Below are positions 43,390 to 51,021 of a DNA stretch of 64,000 nucleotides, in pieces (position 1 is the stretch's first letter; every line of letters starts with the position of its first letter). The notes below the pieces were generated by a model. It was given only the letters and a program-made list of their open reading frames with translations, had not been told where the DNA came from and made no database searches. Made by a program: the position numbers and the translations under genes. This stretch comes from a virus. Location: positions 62,001-126,000 of IMG/VR virus record IMGVR_UViG_3300050132_000504; one strand, 5' to 3'.

Positions 43390-43779
43390 TCGGCACTTAT
43401 TAGAAGCTACAAAAAGCATATTCAATATTCAGAACCCGCAGCGTGCCCGGCTGGGCCGCTACCGGCCCTAGAATGCCATTATTTGCCCCATCTCAAAGCT
43501 ATTTCTCAGGTATCCTTCCTCAACTCCCCTTCATCAATCAGATTGGTTTCGTCTGGCTGCCGCGTCTATCCGGCCGGCAGCGGCAAAGTCACCATCCGGC
43601 GCAGCATGCGTTCAAACAAGTGTCGCGTGAGATGACTCTCCGCCATGCCTGATCAGGTGTCCGCCCGTCTTCACTTTCAGCGGCGGCGAACTGGTCGGGG
43701 ACCATGTTCCGAACCTTCGCTCGCCGGGACCAATCTCGGTCATCCAGCTGTCCAAAACAGGAAACGCAATTCAAGGGCA
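43390..43779 (+). other. Spacer after thioredoxin
   Basis: 390 bases without a convincing gene. GGGCCG/CGGCCC (43453-43468) is a short hairpin. The rest shows no clear repeats or ORFs. Confidence 0.35.
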
Positions 43780-44040
43780 ATGAACATGTGCGTATGTCGA
43801 AAGTGCTCGTCGAAACGAATGCGACGGACTATTTGCGCTGATTGTCACGAACAGATGATGACACGATTAGGAACCGAAATCCGCAGGCTCCAAGGAGAAA
43901 TCTTGGAGTTGCGGATATCAGCAAAGCTTCTGCGTGTAATTGGCCAATCTGCTGTTCGTCGATTCAGACAAGGAAACGCCGATCCAAGCTTTGGTAGTTC
44001 AACTGATCTTGTCAAACTGACGGAAGGTCAAACGCCATAA
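43780..44040 (+). CDS. Small zinc-ribbon protein
   Basis: 86 residues from the ATG at 43780. MCVCRKCSSKRMRRTICADC gives a four-Cys ribbon at the very start, followed by a coiled helix (LGTEIRRLQGEILELRI). A CTTTGGTA octamer occurs near its end (43989). Likely nucleic-acid binding. Confidence 0.5.
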   Translation: MNMCVCRKCSSKRMRRTICADCHEQMMTRLGTEIRRLQGEILELRISAKLLRVIGQSAVRRFRQGNADPSFGSSTDLVKLTEGQTP

Positions 44041-44153
44041 GGGCTTTCCCTGATGGTGCAACCGGTTCTTGGCCAGTAAAACCAAGGAGTGGTCCTGATC
44101 CACGAAACACATCAGGTGGTGGAGGATGTCACGAGTTCAACCGTGATGCCCCA
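44041..44153 (+). tRNA. Degenerate tRNA-like element (weak)
   Basis: CTTGG/CCAAG could be an anticodon stem (loop contains GTA), CCTGAT/ATCAGG a long variable stem, and TCACG/CGTGA a T-stem around AGTTCAAC. The ends pair only over GGGC/GCCC, and an encoded CCA follows. The D-arm is poor. It resembles a class II tRNA that has decayed, or an RNA mimic of one. Confidence 0.3.
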
Positions 44154-44376
44154 AAAGATGCCTACGACGCAGTGCCAGCGAAGCCAGATTGTACGGCTTC
44201 ACCTAACACTCGGATCGGGCATTAAGACCGGTGGGAGCGAGTCCGGCGGAACAAAACGCTCATGACTGGACCACACAGGATGGATCCCGTCAGTCTCGAT
44301 CCTGAACACGGTGAAAGAGACAGGAACAACAGTCCTGTGTGGCTCAATCATTAACCCAACCGAAAGAGGAATTCGA

Positions 44377-44607
44377 ATGGCAAAGAAAGCCAAGAGCTTT
44401 GAGCAGTACCTGGTGGAATACATTGCAACCGCAACCGTCGAGCAAACCCAGACCGCGCTGAACTTCTTTACCGCGATCGCCAGCCAGAAGATCGCCGCCA
44501 ACGCGCCGGCGGCCGCTGCGAAGCCCGCCAAGACAACCAAGGCCGCCAAGGCCGCCGCTTCGGCGCCGACCCCCATCAGCTCGGTCACGCTGACTGCCGC
44601 GGCCTAA
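44377..44607 (+). CDS. Small Ala/Lys-rich protein
   Basis: 76 residues from the ATG at 44377 behind AGAGGAA. Folded first 40 residues (AKSFEQYLVEYIATATVEQ), then an Ala/Lys/Thr-rich basic tail similar to histone-like C-termini. Possibly nucleic-acid binding. Confidence 0.5.
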   Translation: MAKKAKSFEQYLVEYIATATVEQTQTALNFFTAIASQKIAANAPAAAAKPAKTTKAAKAAASAPTPISSVTLTAAA

Positions 44608-44663
44608 CAAGCTCTTCAACCGGAAGGTTGGCTTGATAGCAGCCATCCTCCAAGGAGTGAGTC

Positions 44664-44798
44664 GTGACACGGGGACTGCCGGAGACGTATCGGAATGGTA
44701 TGCGTGGCAGTTCGGGGTGCAGAGATGAAGCAGGCCGGCTGCTCGCCGGGAATTGCTGCATTCACGCCAAACGCTATTGGCACGCGGGCCGCAGTTGA
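44664..44798 (+). CDS. Possible small basic ORF
   Basis: 44 codons from a GTG at 44664 behind AAGGAG. Arg/Gly/Cys-rich with CRDEAG and NCCIHAKRYWHAG. The ribosome site is good but the protein has no clear character. It lies in a 780-base stretch that otherwise holds tRNA-like sequences. Confidence 0.3.
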   Translation: MTRGLPETYRNGMRGSSGCRDEAGRLLAGNCCIHAKRYWHAGRS

Positions 44799-44885
44799 AA
44801 CGTTTCTTGCTACGCAAACTGCGACTGGCCTGGTAAGGCGAGATATGGACTCTTCAGCGTAACAGCACACCGGTTGAAGTATTGA

Positions 44886-44971
44886 GTCGGGAGTAGCTCA
44901 AGAAGTAGAGCGGCCTGCGGAGACGCGTTAATCCGCCGGAGAGATGACGGTGACAAATCCGTCCCCTGGCA
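44886..44971 (+). tRNA. Degenerate tRNA-like element (weak)
   Basis: The 5' half is strongly tRNA-like: an acceptor-like strand, then GTAGCTC...GAGC forming a D-stem. GACGG/CCGTC is a T-stem with an eight-base loop instead of the usual seven. GCGGA/TCCGC could be an anticodon stem with a ten-base loop, so no anticodon can be named. The acceptor pairs imperfectly and CCA is not encoded. Confidence 0.3.
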
Positions 44972-45242
44972 CGAGATCGGTTCTTCGGAACCAACGAAGC
45001 AGAGGTGGGAGAATGCCCCAACCAGCCGTGGTACGCGCTCTGGTAAGCCTTCGGGCGGCCCAGGAAGTGAGCTGTCAATTCATAGCGCGCATGGAGCTAA
45101 TCGGTGAATCACAGCATTCTGGCGATTGTGGGTGGCGAACGCAGTGTAACCCTCTGATGGTTTGATAGGTGACCCAATTTCGGAACCTTCGGAGCCGGGC
45201 CCGGGCTGGCCTAATAAGCCTTCTGGACTCGGCTCCTTAAAT

Positions 45243-45373
45243 GGGGCGATGGTGAAACTGGTAGACACACCGGACCGATAATCCGGCGCAACAGTGCTCA
45301 ACCCTGCAGGATAAGCGCAGCCGGGCTGCATGACCGGCGTTGCATGGAGGTTCAAGTCCTCCTTGCCCCACCA
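45243..45373 (+). tRNA. Leu-shaped class II tRNA with giant variable arm, anticodon reads GAT
   Basis: Acceptor GGGGCGA/TTGCCCC, discriminator A and encoded CCA (45371-45373). D-arm GTG-AAACTGGTAGA-CAC is typical of tRNA-Leu. Anticodon stem CCGGA/TCCGG encloses CCGATAA, which places GAT (Ile codons) at 34-36 with C instead of U at 33. A two-base slip would give Leu TAA. The 59-base variable region folds as GCAAC/GTTGC enclosing GCCGG/CCGGC. T-arm GGAGG-TTCAAGT-CCTCC is perfect. Anticodon identity and function are uncertain. Confidence 0.7.
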
Positions 45374-45387
45374 TGAATGGAGAAACA

Positions 45388-45735
45388 ATGCAGGACGAGT
45401 ATGCGTTAAAGAACGGCATCAACTATCGAGCTGATGGGTATGCGTTCTGCGATCGCTGCGGCTGCAATCAGATTGTCAACGACCGCTGTCTCAAATGCGA
45501 TGTGACGCCGACTGAAGCGGATCGGAAATTGGCCGACGAGATCAGAAGCCGTTGCTATCGGACAAGCGCGGGAAGAATTCCAGGCTGTTACGACGGCCGT
45601 CCCGAGAGCTTTGATACAGAACGGGCTGCTTGTATTCTCGCGGCGATGAGAGTGTCGGGAAGCAAATTTGTTCCGGTGCAGCCGGAGCCACAAGCGGGCG
45701 TGAATACGGGTTGTGAATCCCGTCCTGATGCGTAA
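45388..45735 (+). CDS. Zinc-ribbon-start hypothetical protein
   Basis: 115 residues from the ATG at 45388 behind GGAGA, 15 bases after the tRNA end. FCDRCGCNQIVNDRCLKC supplies four Cys for a zinc ribbon. The rest is charged. Likely nucleic-acid binding; no family recognised. Confidence 0.5.
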   Translation: MQDEYALKNGINYRADGYAFCDRCGCNQIVNDRCLKCDVTPTEADRKLADEIRSRCYRTSAGRIPGCYDGRPESFDTERAACILAAMRVSGSKFVPVQPEPQAGVNTGCESRPDA

Positions 45736-45770
45736 GCTCAGGTCGTCCAAGATCAAGGACAACGCCACCC

Positions 45771-45811
45771 CTCCCGCCGGGTTAGCCCGGTGAACCCTTT
45801 CCCGGCGGGAG
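45771..45811 (+). terminator. 11-bp hairpin
   Basis: CTCCCGCCGGG and CCCGGCGGGAG form a perfect 11-bp stem with a 19-base loop that can itself pair (CCGGG/CCCGG). Located after the stop at 45735. Strong transcript-end structure without a T-run. Confidence 0.55.
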
Positions 45812-45920
45812 ATTTGAACCAGAAAGTGAGTGCCAAATGCAACTTGGAAGCGCATTCGTTTGCGATTGTCGTGTGAAGATCTTCGGGTTTATCCCAACCC
45901 CATGGGTGTGTGGCGGCATC

Positions 45921-46850
45921 ATGAAGCCCGTTACCCCCGAGCGCACCAAGCTGCGGTGCATTGAGTGTGGACATGAGAAGGCTTTTCCATGTGCCCTCAG
46001 TCAAGTCAAGAGACTCTGCCGCGGCCTTGGCTTTGCTGTGGCCGTTGCCATGGTCGCCCTGATCCTCGCACCCACTGTCTACTCAGCTCCTCCAGAACAG
46101 CCCCTCAGCTCCTGTCATCAATTCGTTCCCTATGGGACACCTCTGACCATCAGGGGAGAATTGCTCCCGGCTGACAGTACGCACGCCTACATTTGCCGGC
46201 GAGCCTATCTGGTATACAGCGATGAGGTGGCCAAGATTCCGGAGTGGGTGTCTTACACCCTGACGCCTGAACATGCGGTTGGCTGCGAAGTGCGCAGCAA
46301 TGCCTTTGCTGCCGACGATACCCTCCCGGAGGGCGGTCGCGCCAAGCCGGCTGACTATGTGGGCAGCGGATTCGATATGGGCCACATTGCTCCGGACGGC
46401 GACATGCGCTGGGATCCGGATGTGGAACGGGAGAGCTTCATGCTCTCCAATATGACGCCTCAGCTCCCGGGTTTGAACCGAGGGTTGTGGAAGCTGCTCG
46501 AGACGGCGGTTCGCGCCGGCGCCTACGAGAGCGGTCATACCTATCTGATCTATGCCGGGCCAGTCTATGACGTGGCCACGGACAAGAAGATCGGCACCGA
46601 CCAAGTGGATGTGCCCACGGGTTTCTACAAGATCGTGGTCGATACCGTGACGGGCCAGTACGTCGCCTTCCTGTTTCCTCAGGCAAGCGATCTGGGCAAC
46701 GACCTGGAGAGCGTCCACACGATGCTGACCAACGTCGAAGCCAGGGCTGGGATCACTTTCCCATTGCCGCCGAATGCCGTCGAGTCGAAGATCTGGGTCT
46801 ACGACTTCAAGAAACTGACCGTGGACACGAAGGCCAAATGTCACAAATAG
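45921..46850 (+). CDS. Exported DNA/RNA non-specific endonuclease
   Basis: 309 residues from the ATG at 45921 (an ATG at 45837 is possible). A CIECGHEK pair near the start is followed by a hydrophobic signal or anchor (GFAVAVAMVALILAP). The nuclease core has GFDMGHIAPDGDM, where the usual DRGH reads DMGH, and FMLSNMTPQLPGLN with the conserved Asn. The NUC1 family cleaves DNA and RNA using one metal. Periplasmic action against host or competing DNA is possible. The missing Arg may alter activity. Confidence 0.78.
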   Translation: MKPVTPERTKLRCIECGHEKAFPCALSQVKRLCRGLGFAVAVAMVALILAPTVYSAPPEQPLSSCHQFVPYGTPLTIRGELLPADSTHAYICRRAYLVYSDEVAKIPEWVSYTLTPEHAVGCEVRSNAFAADDTLPEGGRAKPADYVGSGFDMGHIAPDGDMRWDPDVERESFMLSNMTPQLPGLNRGLWKLLETAVRAGAYESGHTYLIYAGPVYDVATDKKIGTDQVDVPTGFYKIVVDTVTGQYVAFLFPQASDLGNDLESVHTMLTNVEARAGITFPLPPNAVESKIWVYDFKKLTVDTKAKCHK

Positions 46851-46861
46851 GCGAGATTCCC

Positions 46862-47194
46862 ATGAGCTGGGTGAGCTTCAGTTCCCATGGACGATGGGAC
46901 GCTCCGTTCTGGCTCAAAGTGGCCAATGTTCTGGCTGCTCGCGTGAAGGGCCGTCCCTTCACCGAAGCAGAAGTCAAGAGTGTGGTTGAAGAGATCGAGA
47001 CGCGCAAGGAGTTTCCTGGCGGCTCGATGCTTCGACCGTTACCAACACATGTGGAGTGTCCGAAATGCCTCAGCTGGAATGTAGATTCAGTCGAGATAAC
47101 CATCCGGACAACCAAGAATGATGTGCGGACCACCGAGACCGCGGCACAATACAACTGCCGTCAGTGTCTCAACGAGTGGACAGCACAGGGGTGA
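46862..47194 (+). CDS. Zinc-ribbon C-terminal protein
   Basis: 110 residues from the ATG at 46862. N-terminal domain (FSSHGRWDAPFWLKVANVL) unknown. C-terminal CPKCLSWN and YNCRQCLNEW form a transcription-factor-like zinc ribbon. Its stop overlaps the tRNA at 47187 by eight bases. Confidence 0.55.
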   Translation: MSWVSFSSHGRWDAPFWLKVANVLAARVKGRPFTEAEVKSVVEEIETRKEFPGGSMLRPLPTHVECPKCLSWNVDSVEITIRTTKNDVRTTETAAQYNCRQCLNEWTAQG

Positions 47195-47276
47195 TGTGCA
47201 ATCCGGTTCGGCACAGTGGTCTCCAAAGCCACGGAACGCAAGTTCACTGCAGGTTCAAATCCTGTCGCCCCTGCCA
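47187..47276 (+). tRNA. tRNA with CCA (Trp) anticodon and class II variable arm
   Basis: All parts pair well: acceptor AGGGGTG/CGCCCCT, G discriminator, encoded CCA (47274-47276); D-stem GTGC/GCAC with GG in the loop; anticodon stem GTGGT/GCCAC around CTCCAAA with CCA at 47223-47225 and U33; T-arm GCAGG/CCTGT around TTCAAAT. The variable region is 16 bases with a GAAC-GCAA-GTTC stem, although tRNA-Trp normally has a short one. It begins inside the last codons of the gene before it. Confidence 0.85.
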
Positions 47277-47291
47277 ATTTGAAGGAGCACG

Positions 47292-47624
47292 ATGCCAGAC
47301 AATTGTGATTTCTGCAGCCAGCACTTAGCCACACGACATTATGACGCGGGCCGGGACATCTTGGTTCGCATGTTTGTGGAGTCCGGGCCGGAAGTCGGCC
47401 CCGCTCACAACTACACGCGTGTCTGGGCTGCCTGCGAGCGGTGCTCGGAGTTCATCGACCGTGGCGACATCGCCGGCCTCAAAGCGCTGGTCTTCAGCCT
47501 GTGGAACGAGAGTCCAGAGTTCCTGGTACTGATGGCCGATCTGGATGGACGGGCCTTAGCCAAACAGATGCTGGATACGGTTTACGACACCCTCGCTACA
47601 ACGACGATGGTGCGAGTGAAGTGA
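47292..47624 (+). CDS. Hypothetical protein with Cys pairs
   Basis: 110 residues just after the tRNA. CDFCSQHLATRH near the start and CERCSEFID in the middle could jointly bind zinc. The C-terminal half is helical. Unknown function. Confidence 0.5.
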   Translation: MPDNCDFCSQHLATRHYDAGRDILVRMFVESGPEVGPAHNYTRVWAACERCSEFIDRGDIAGLKALVFSLWNESPEFLVLMADLDGRALAKQMLDTVYDTLATTTMVRVK

Positions 47625-47744
47625 GATGACTTTGGTATCCCATCCTGTTGGATGAAGCCTGCTTGCGCGAAGGCGCGCGCCGCTTCCTGATGATGGCCGA
47701 CGACCTTCACGAAGCCTACGAAGTACCCTGCAACGGAGGAACCG

Positions 47745-47987
47745 ATGGCAAGGTTTGAGATCGAAGTACCCGAGCTTCACTGGGCCACCAAGGAAGTGGA
47801 AGCCGAGACCATCGAAGAGGCTTTCAAGAAAGCCCTCGAAGGTGACGAGGACGCGGAAACAGCGTGTGAATACAGCCGAACCTTTGAGCCCAGCGAAGTT
47901 CACTGGGAAGGCCGGCAGCTACCCAAGACCATGAAGGCTGAACCCGCAACACACGTTTGGACGGGCACTGAGGTTAAACCTCGGTAG
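47745..47987 (+). CDS. Small hypothetical protein
   Basis: 80 residues behind GGAGG. Acidic, with an EVEAETIEEAFKKALEGD helix and a Trp-containing end. A CTTTGGTA octamer lies about 110 bases upstream. Unknown function. Confidence 0.5.
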   Translation: MARFEIEVPELHWATKEVEAETIEEAFKKALEGDEDAETACEYSRTFEPSEVHWEGRQLPKTMKAEPATHVWTGTEVKPR

Positions 47988-48115
47988 CCTCAAGCTGCGG
48001 AAAGAGACTGCGTAGCGGTCGCGCCAACGATCCGGTCTCACCGCCCGTGCCCTGTGTTTCTGACGGGAACGTTTGGCGATGCTCCTATCGGGGCACAGGG
48101 ACGGAAAGGTTGAAG

Positions 48116-48574
48116 ATGATTGATTCATTCATGGGCGAATATCGCTGGCTTTCGAACTTCCATGAGGCGCCGCTCTGGCATAGCGGCCACCTGTACCAAA
48201 ACAGCGAGAGTGCGTATCAGGCAGCCAAATTGTTGCCGCGGGACGAGGAATACAGGCTCAAGTACGAGAGCACGGATGGCAAAGGCGCCAAGAAGCTTTC
48301 GAAGGAGCTGAAGCATCTCACGCGGCCGGACTGGAAAGAGATCAGTCTGATCGTCATGTCCGAGGTGGTTCATGCCAAGTTCGCCCAGAACAAGGACATT
48401 CGCATTCAGCTGATCAACACCTATCCACAGGAATTGGTTGAAAATAACACATGGGGAGATGTGTTCTACGGTGTTTGCAAAGAAACCGGCCAGAACTGGC
48501 TTGGAAGAATCCTTATGGCAGAACGGGTCTATTGGCTCGATTTGATGGCAAACGGAAAGTATAAGGGGCATTAG
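48116..48574 (+). CDS. NADAR-family protein (YbiA/RibX-like)
   Basis: 152 residues from the ATG at 48116. GEYRWLSNFHEAPLWH, the SESAYQAAK block and a C-terminal GQNWLGRILM match the NADAR (YbiA-like) fold, whose members act as N-glycosidases on riboflavin intermediates or reverse ADP-ribosylation of nucleic acids. In a phage this may counter host ADP-ribosyl toxins. The stop overlaps the GTG of the following endonuclease. Confidence 0.85.
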   Translation: MIDSFMGEYRWLSNFHEAPLWHSGHLYQNSESAYQAAKLLPRDEEYRLKYESTDGKGAKKLSKELKHLTRPDWKEISLIVMSEVVHAKFAQNKDIRIQLINTYPQELVENNTWGDVFYGVCKETGQNWLGRILMAERVYWLDLMANGKYKGH

Positions 48575-49284
48575 TGCTGGTTTATCTGATTACCAATCTG
48601 ATCAATGGAAAGCGGTATGTTGGTCAGACAACTCGGTCAGTGGAAGCAAGGTGGAAGAGCCACACGTGGGCATGCACCTTGGTGAAGCCAACAATGCCGG
48701 TTACCAAGGCCATCAAGAAGTATGGGAAGAGCAACTTCAAGATCGAGATCCTGCAACATTGCACCTCTCAAGAAGATACTGATGCAGCCGAAATCCACTT
48801 CGCAACCACTTTGAGCACCTTTGTTCCTAAGGGTTATAACCTACGTGCCGGGAAGGCACGAGGTGTCATGATCGAAGAAGTTCGCTTACGAATCGGACAG
48901 GGAAATCAAGGCAAAATGCCGTCTCTAGCTGCACGACAGAACATGTCTAAAGCACATACAGGTGTTCCTTTGAATGCTTTGCAGCTGAAGAAACTGAAGG
49001 AACGCAGAAAAGGTAAATCGCTTTCACCGGGTGCGCAAGAACGGGCTGTAGATGTCGTAACTGCTAAGAGTGCGAGGACGTTTATAAGTCCTGATGGAAA
49101 CCGGATATTCATCAAGAACATGGCAGCCTTCTGCAAAGCAAACAATCTGACCAAAGGAAAGATGTGCGAACTCGGTACTGGTAAACGGAAGATGTATCGA
49201 GGTTGGACTTTGGCGAACAAGAGTTGGGAGCGCAATGATCAAGGCATTTCTGGAGTGGTGGCGCTGGAACAAACTGCGGCGTGA
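48574..49284 (+). CDS. GIY-YIG homing endonuclease with HTH-like tail
   Basis: 236 residues with a GTG start in TAGTG. GIY-YIG core (LVYLITNLINGKRYVGQT), catalytic-type Arg and Glu following, NUMOD3-like GQGNQGKMPSLAARQNMS repeats and a C-terminal KNMAAFCKANNLTKGKMCE HTH-like segment with a YRGWTL end. A second copy of the family at 1664. Inserted right behind the NADAR gene. Confidence 0.9.
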   Translation: MLVYLITNLINGKRYVGQTTRSVEARWKSHTWACTLVKPTMPVTKAIKKYGKSNFKIEILQHCTSQEDTDAAEIHFATTLSTFVPKGYNLRAGKARGVMIEEVRLRIGQGNQGKMPSLAARQNMSKAHTGVPLNALQLKKLKERRKGKSLSPGAQERAVDVVTAKSARTFISPDGNRIFIKNMAAFCKANNLTKGKMCELGTGKRKMYRGWTLANKSWERNDQGISGVVALEQTAA

Positions 49285-49330
49285 ATACAGCCGCAAGGTG
49301 AAACGCGCGAACAAGTGGTGGACCGGATGA
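49235..49330 (+). CDS. Small Trp-rich cationic peptide
   Basis: 31 residues (MIKAFLEWWRWNKLRREYS at the start) from the ATG at 49235 behind GGGAG. It overlaps the end of the endonuclease in another frame. Four Trp and many Lys/Arg give a membrane-active look. Could be a lysis or antimicrobial peptide; not proven. Confidence 0.4.
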   Translation: MIKAFLEWWRWNKLRREYSRKVKRANKWWTG

Positions 49331-49358
49331 AACGGTACCGCGACTAGGAGAGAACCAC

Positions 49359-49799
49359 ATGGCAAATTGGTACGGCAGTGCACGCAGCAACTACTTTGCG
49401 GTAAAGGATGAGGCTGCTTTCCGCGCGTGGGCAGCCAAGCGCGGTCTGGAGGTTTGGGAAGAAATGGAAGAGAAACCGGCCAACGGCAAAGATCCCAGAA
49501 AGCTGTTTGGAGTTGCGCCGGATGACGCTGTCAACGACAGCGGCGGTTGGCCGACGGTCGATTTCGGTGCAGACGAGGACAATGATGAAGTCGATCTTGT
49601 AGCCGAGCTGGCAGAACTGATTCAGGACGATCAGATCGTTGTCTTTGAGCAAATAGGCAGTGAAAAGCTGCGCTACCTCAACGGGCATGCAACGGCCTTC
49701 AACAGCGCCGGCGAACGAATCGATCTCGACCTGAACGACATCTACGACGAAGCCAAGCGCCGGTTCAACGTCACGGAAATCACACTCGCTCAATACTGA
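49359..49799 (+). CDS. Conserved-type hypothetical protein
   Basis: 146 residues. Starts MANWYGSARSNYFAVKDE and carries a GWPTVDFGADEDNDE acidic patch and a VVFEQIGSEKLRYLNG beta region. Proteins of this pattern are common on phages and plasmids without a known activity. Probably a small nucleic-acid-related accessory factor. Confidence 0.6.
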   Translation: MANWYGSARSNYFAVKDEAAFRAWAAKRGLEVWEEMEEKPANGKDPRKLFGVAPDDAVNDSGGWPTVDFGADEDNDEVDLVAELAELIQDDQIVVFEQIGSEKLRYLNGHATAFNSAGERIDLDLNDIYDEAKRRFNVTEITLAQY

Positions 49800-49805
49800 G
49801 GAATC

Positions 49806-50447
49806 ATGGCAACTGACGCACTGAGAGCTGAGAAATGCGGATGTCTGTTTGAAAGCAAGAAGGTACTCAGGCGTTGCCTACAGCACGGCGCCCGGCTGCC
49901 GCTGCAAGGCAGCGGCGTCGTTCTGGTGAACCCGAAATACGTCCGCAATGTTGGTGGTGTCCTGCGCACCTGTTCCTGCACGGGAATTGACAACCTGCTG
50001 TGGACAGGAAAGCGGGTCAATCCCCATGACTATGACAGGCTGCCGCGAGAAGAACGCATGCGCGGGTATGCCGATGTTCAATGGGGCACCAGCGATAAGC
50101 CTCTCGACCTGTTCGAACCGGGGATTACACCGGTGGCGATCGAGGTCGTAGAGAACGCAGAACCACTGAACGACTTCATCCATCCCGACCGGGGAGTTTA
50201 CCTCTTCGGCCCCGAGGATGGTTCCATTCCGCAGGTCTACCGCGCGCTCTGCCATCGGTTCATCAAGATCCCGGCCTACCACTGCTTCAATTTGAGTGTG
50301 GCTGTCGGAATCGTCTTGACCCACAGGCTGTGCCAACGAATCACGATGGGCATACAAGACCCGGTGACGGTCGGCCAGGCAGAGCTTCGCGGTTACGAGC
50401 ATCACGATACCGATGTGATCGAACAGATCGGCTGGGATCCCCAGTAG
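49806..50447 (+). CDS. SpoU/TrmH-type SPOUT RNA methyltransferase
   Basis: 213 residues. Motif 1 LVNPKYVRNVGGVLRTC (Asn, Gly, Arg), motif 2 YLFGPEDGSIP and motif 3 IPAYHCFNLSVAVGIVL match SpoU methylases, which form the trefoil-knot SAM site. Typical substrates are 2'-O positions in tRNA or rRNA. It lies in the middle of the tRNA-like cluster, so a tRNA substrate (its own or the host's) is likely. Confidence 0.8.
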   Translation: MATDALRAEKCGCLFESKKVLRRCLQHGARLPLQGSGVVLVNPKYVRNVGGVLRTCSCTGIDNLLWTGKRVNPHDYDRLPREERMRGYADVQWGTSDKPLDLFEPGITPVAIEVVENAEPLNDFIHPDRGVYLFGPEDGSIPQVYRALCHRFIKIPAYHCFNLSVAVGIVLTHRLCQRITMGIQDPVTVGQAELRGYEHHDTDVIEQIGWDPQ

Positions 50448-50455
50448 GAGCACAC

Positions 50456-50800
50456 ATGTCGGAAAGCATTTCGATCATTCGCAGTTATCAAGATGGTGTT
50501 TGCCCAGACTGTGGTCTGGAAATCCCTCTTGAGGTCGTGGCCGGCCAGGCATGCCAAAACTGTGGCCATGTATTTGTTCCGCCACACCCTTCAGATGATG
50601 AGGAAGCCTCCATGCTAGACGAAGCGAAAAGCCTGATCAAGGCCATCAAGAGGTTCGATGTGGCCAAGGAAGGCGACTCTGGCGATGCGGAATACGATGC
50701 CGCATTAGAGATGGAAGACGCATCGAAAGCATTTCTGCGCGCAGCGAGCGCCCGGAACATCGAGCTGGCAGAGCTGATCGATCAAGAGCTGCCGGAATAG
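50456..50800 (+). CDS. Zinc-ribbon hypothetical protein
   Basis: 114 residues from the ATG at 50456. CPDCGLE and CQNCGHVF form a classic zinc ribbon, followed by an acidic helical tail. Directly upstream of the tRNA-like element at 50806. Likely RNA or DNA binding. Confidence 0.55.
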   Translation: MSESISIIRSYQDGVCPDCGLEIPLEVVAGQACQNCGHVFVPPHPSDDEEASMLDEAKSLIKAIKRFDVAKEGDSGDAEYDAALEMEDASKAFLRAASARNIELAELIDQELPE

Positions 50801-50805
50801 ATGTG

Positions 50806-50947
50806 GGAGATGATGGGCGGTGGTATCGGATAGCCCGCCGGTCTTGCGCCGGTTTCCTGGGTCACGCATGGTGACCGCGAGCGATAATGTTGCGGGGCAA
50901 TGCCGCTGACCTGGGAATTGCAGATTCAAATCCTGCCATCTCCCCCA
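50806..50947 (+). tRNA. tRNA-like RNA with 66-base variable region, anticodon reads TTG
   Basis: Acceptor GGAGATG/CATCTCC is perfect, C discriminator and encoded CCA (50945-50947). D-stem GGGC/GCCC. Anticodon stem GCCGG/CCGGT encloses TCTTGCG, placing TTG (Gln) at 50844-50846 with C at position 33. The T-stem GCAGA/CCTGC has one mismatch. The variable region contains GGTCAC/GTGACC and other pairing. Could be a decayed tRNA, one holding an intron, or a tRNA mimic. Confidence 0.55.
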
Positions 50948-51021
50948 AGACCTAAGCAGTTTCCCTTATCCCAATTTGCAAGCTCACAGTTCAGTCTGGT
51001 TGTAGCCAGACAAGGAGACCC

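Noticed and set aside
47988-48115. Possible structured RNA (CCCTGTG/CACAGGG) before the NADAR gene
   Set aside because: Only one long-range 7-bp helix and no further supported structure; probably a leader sequence.
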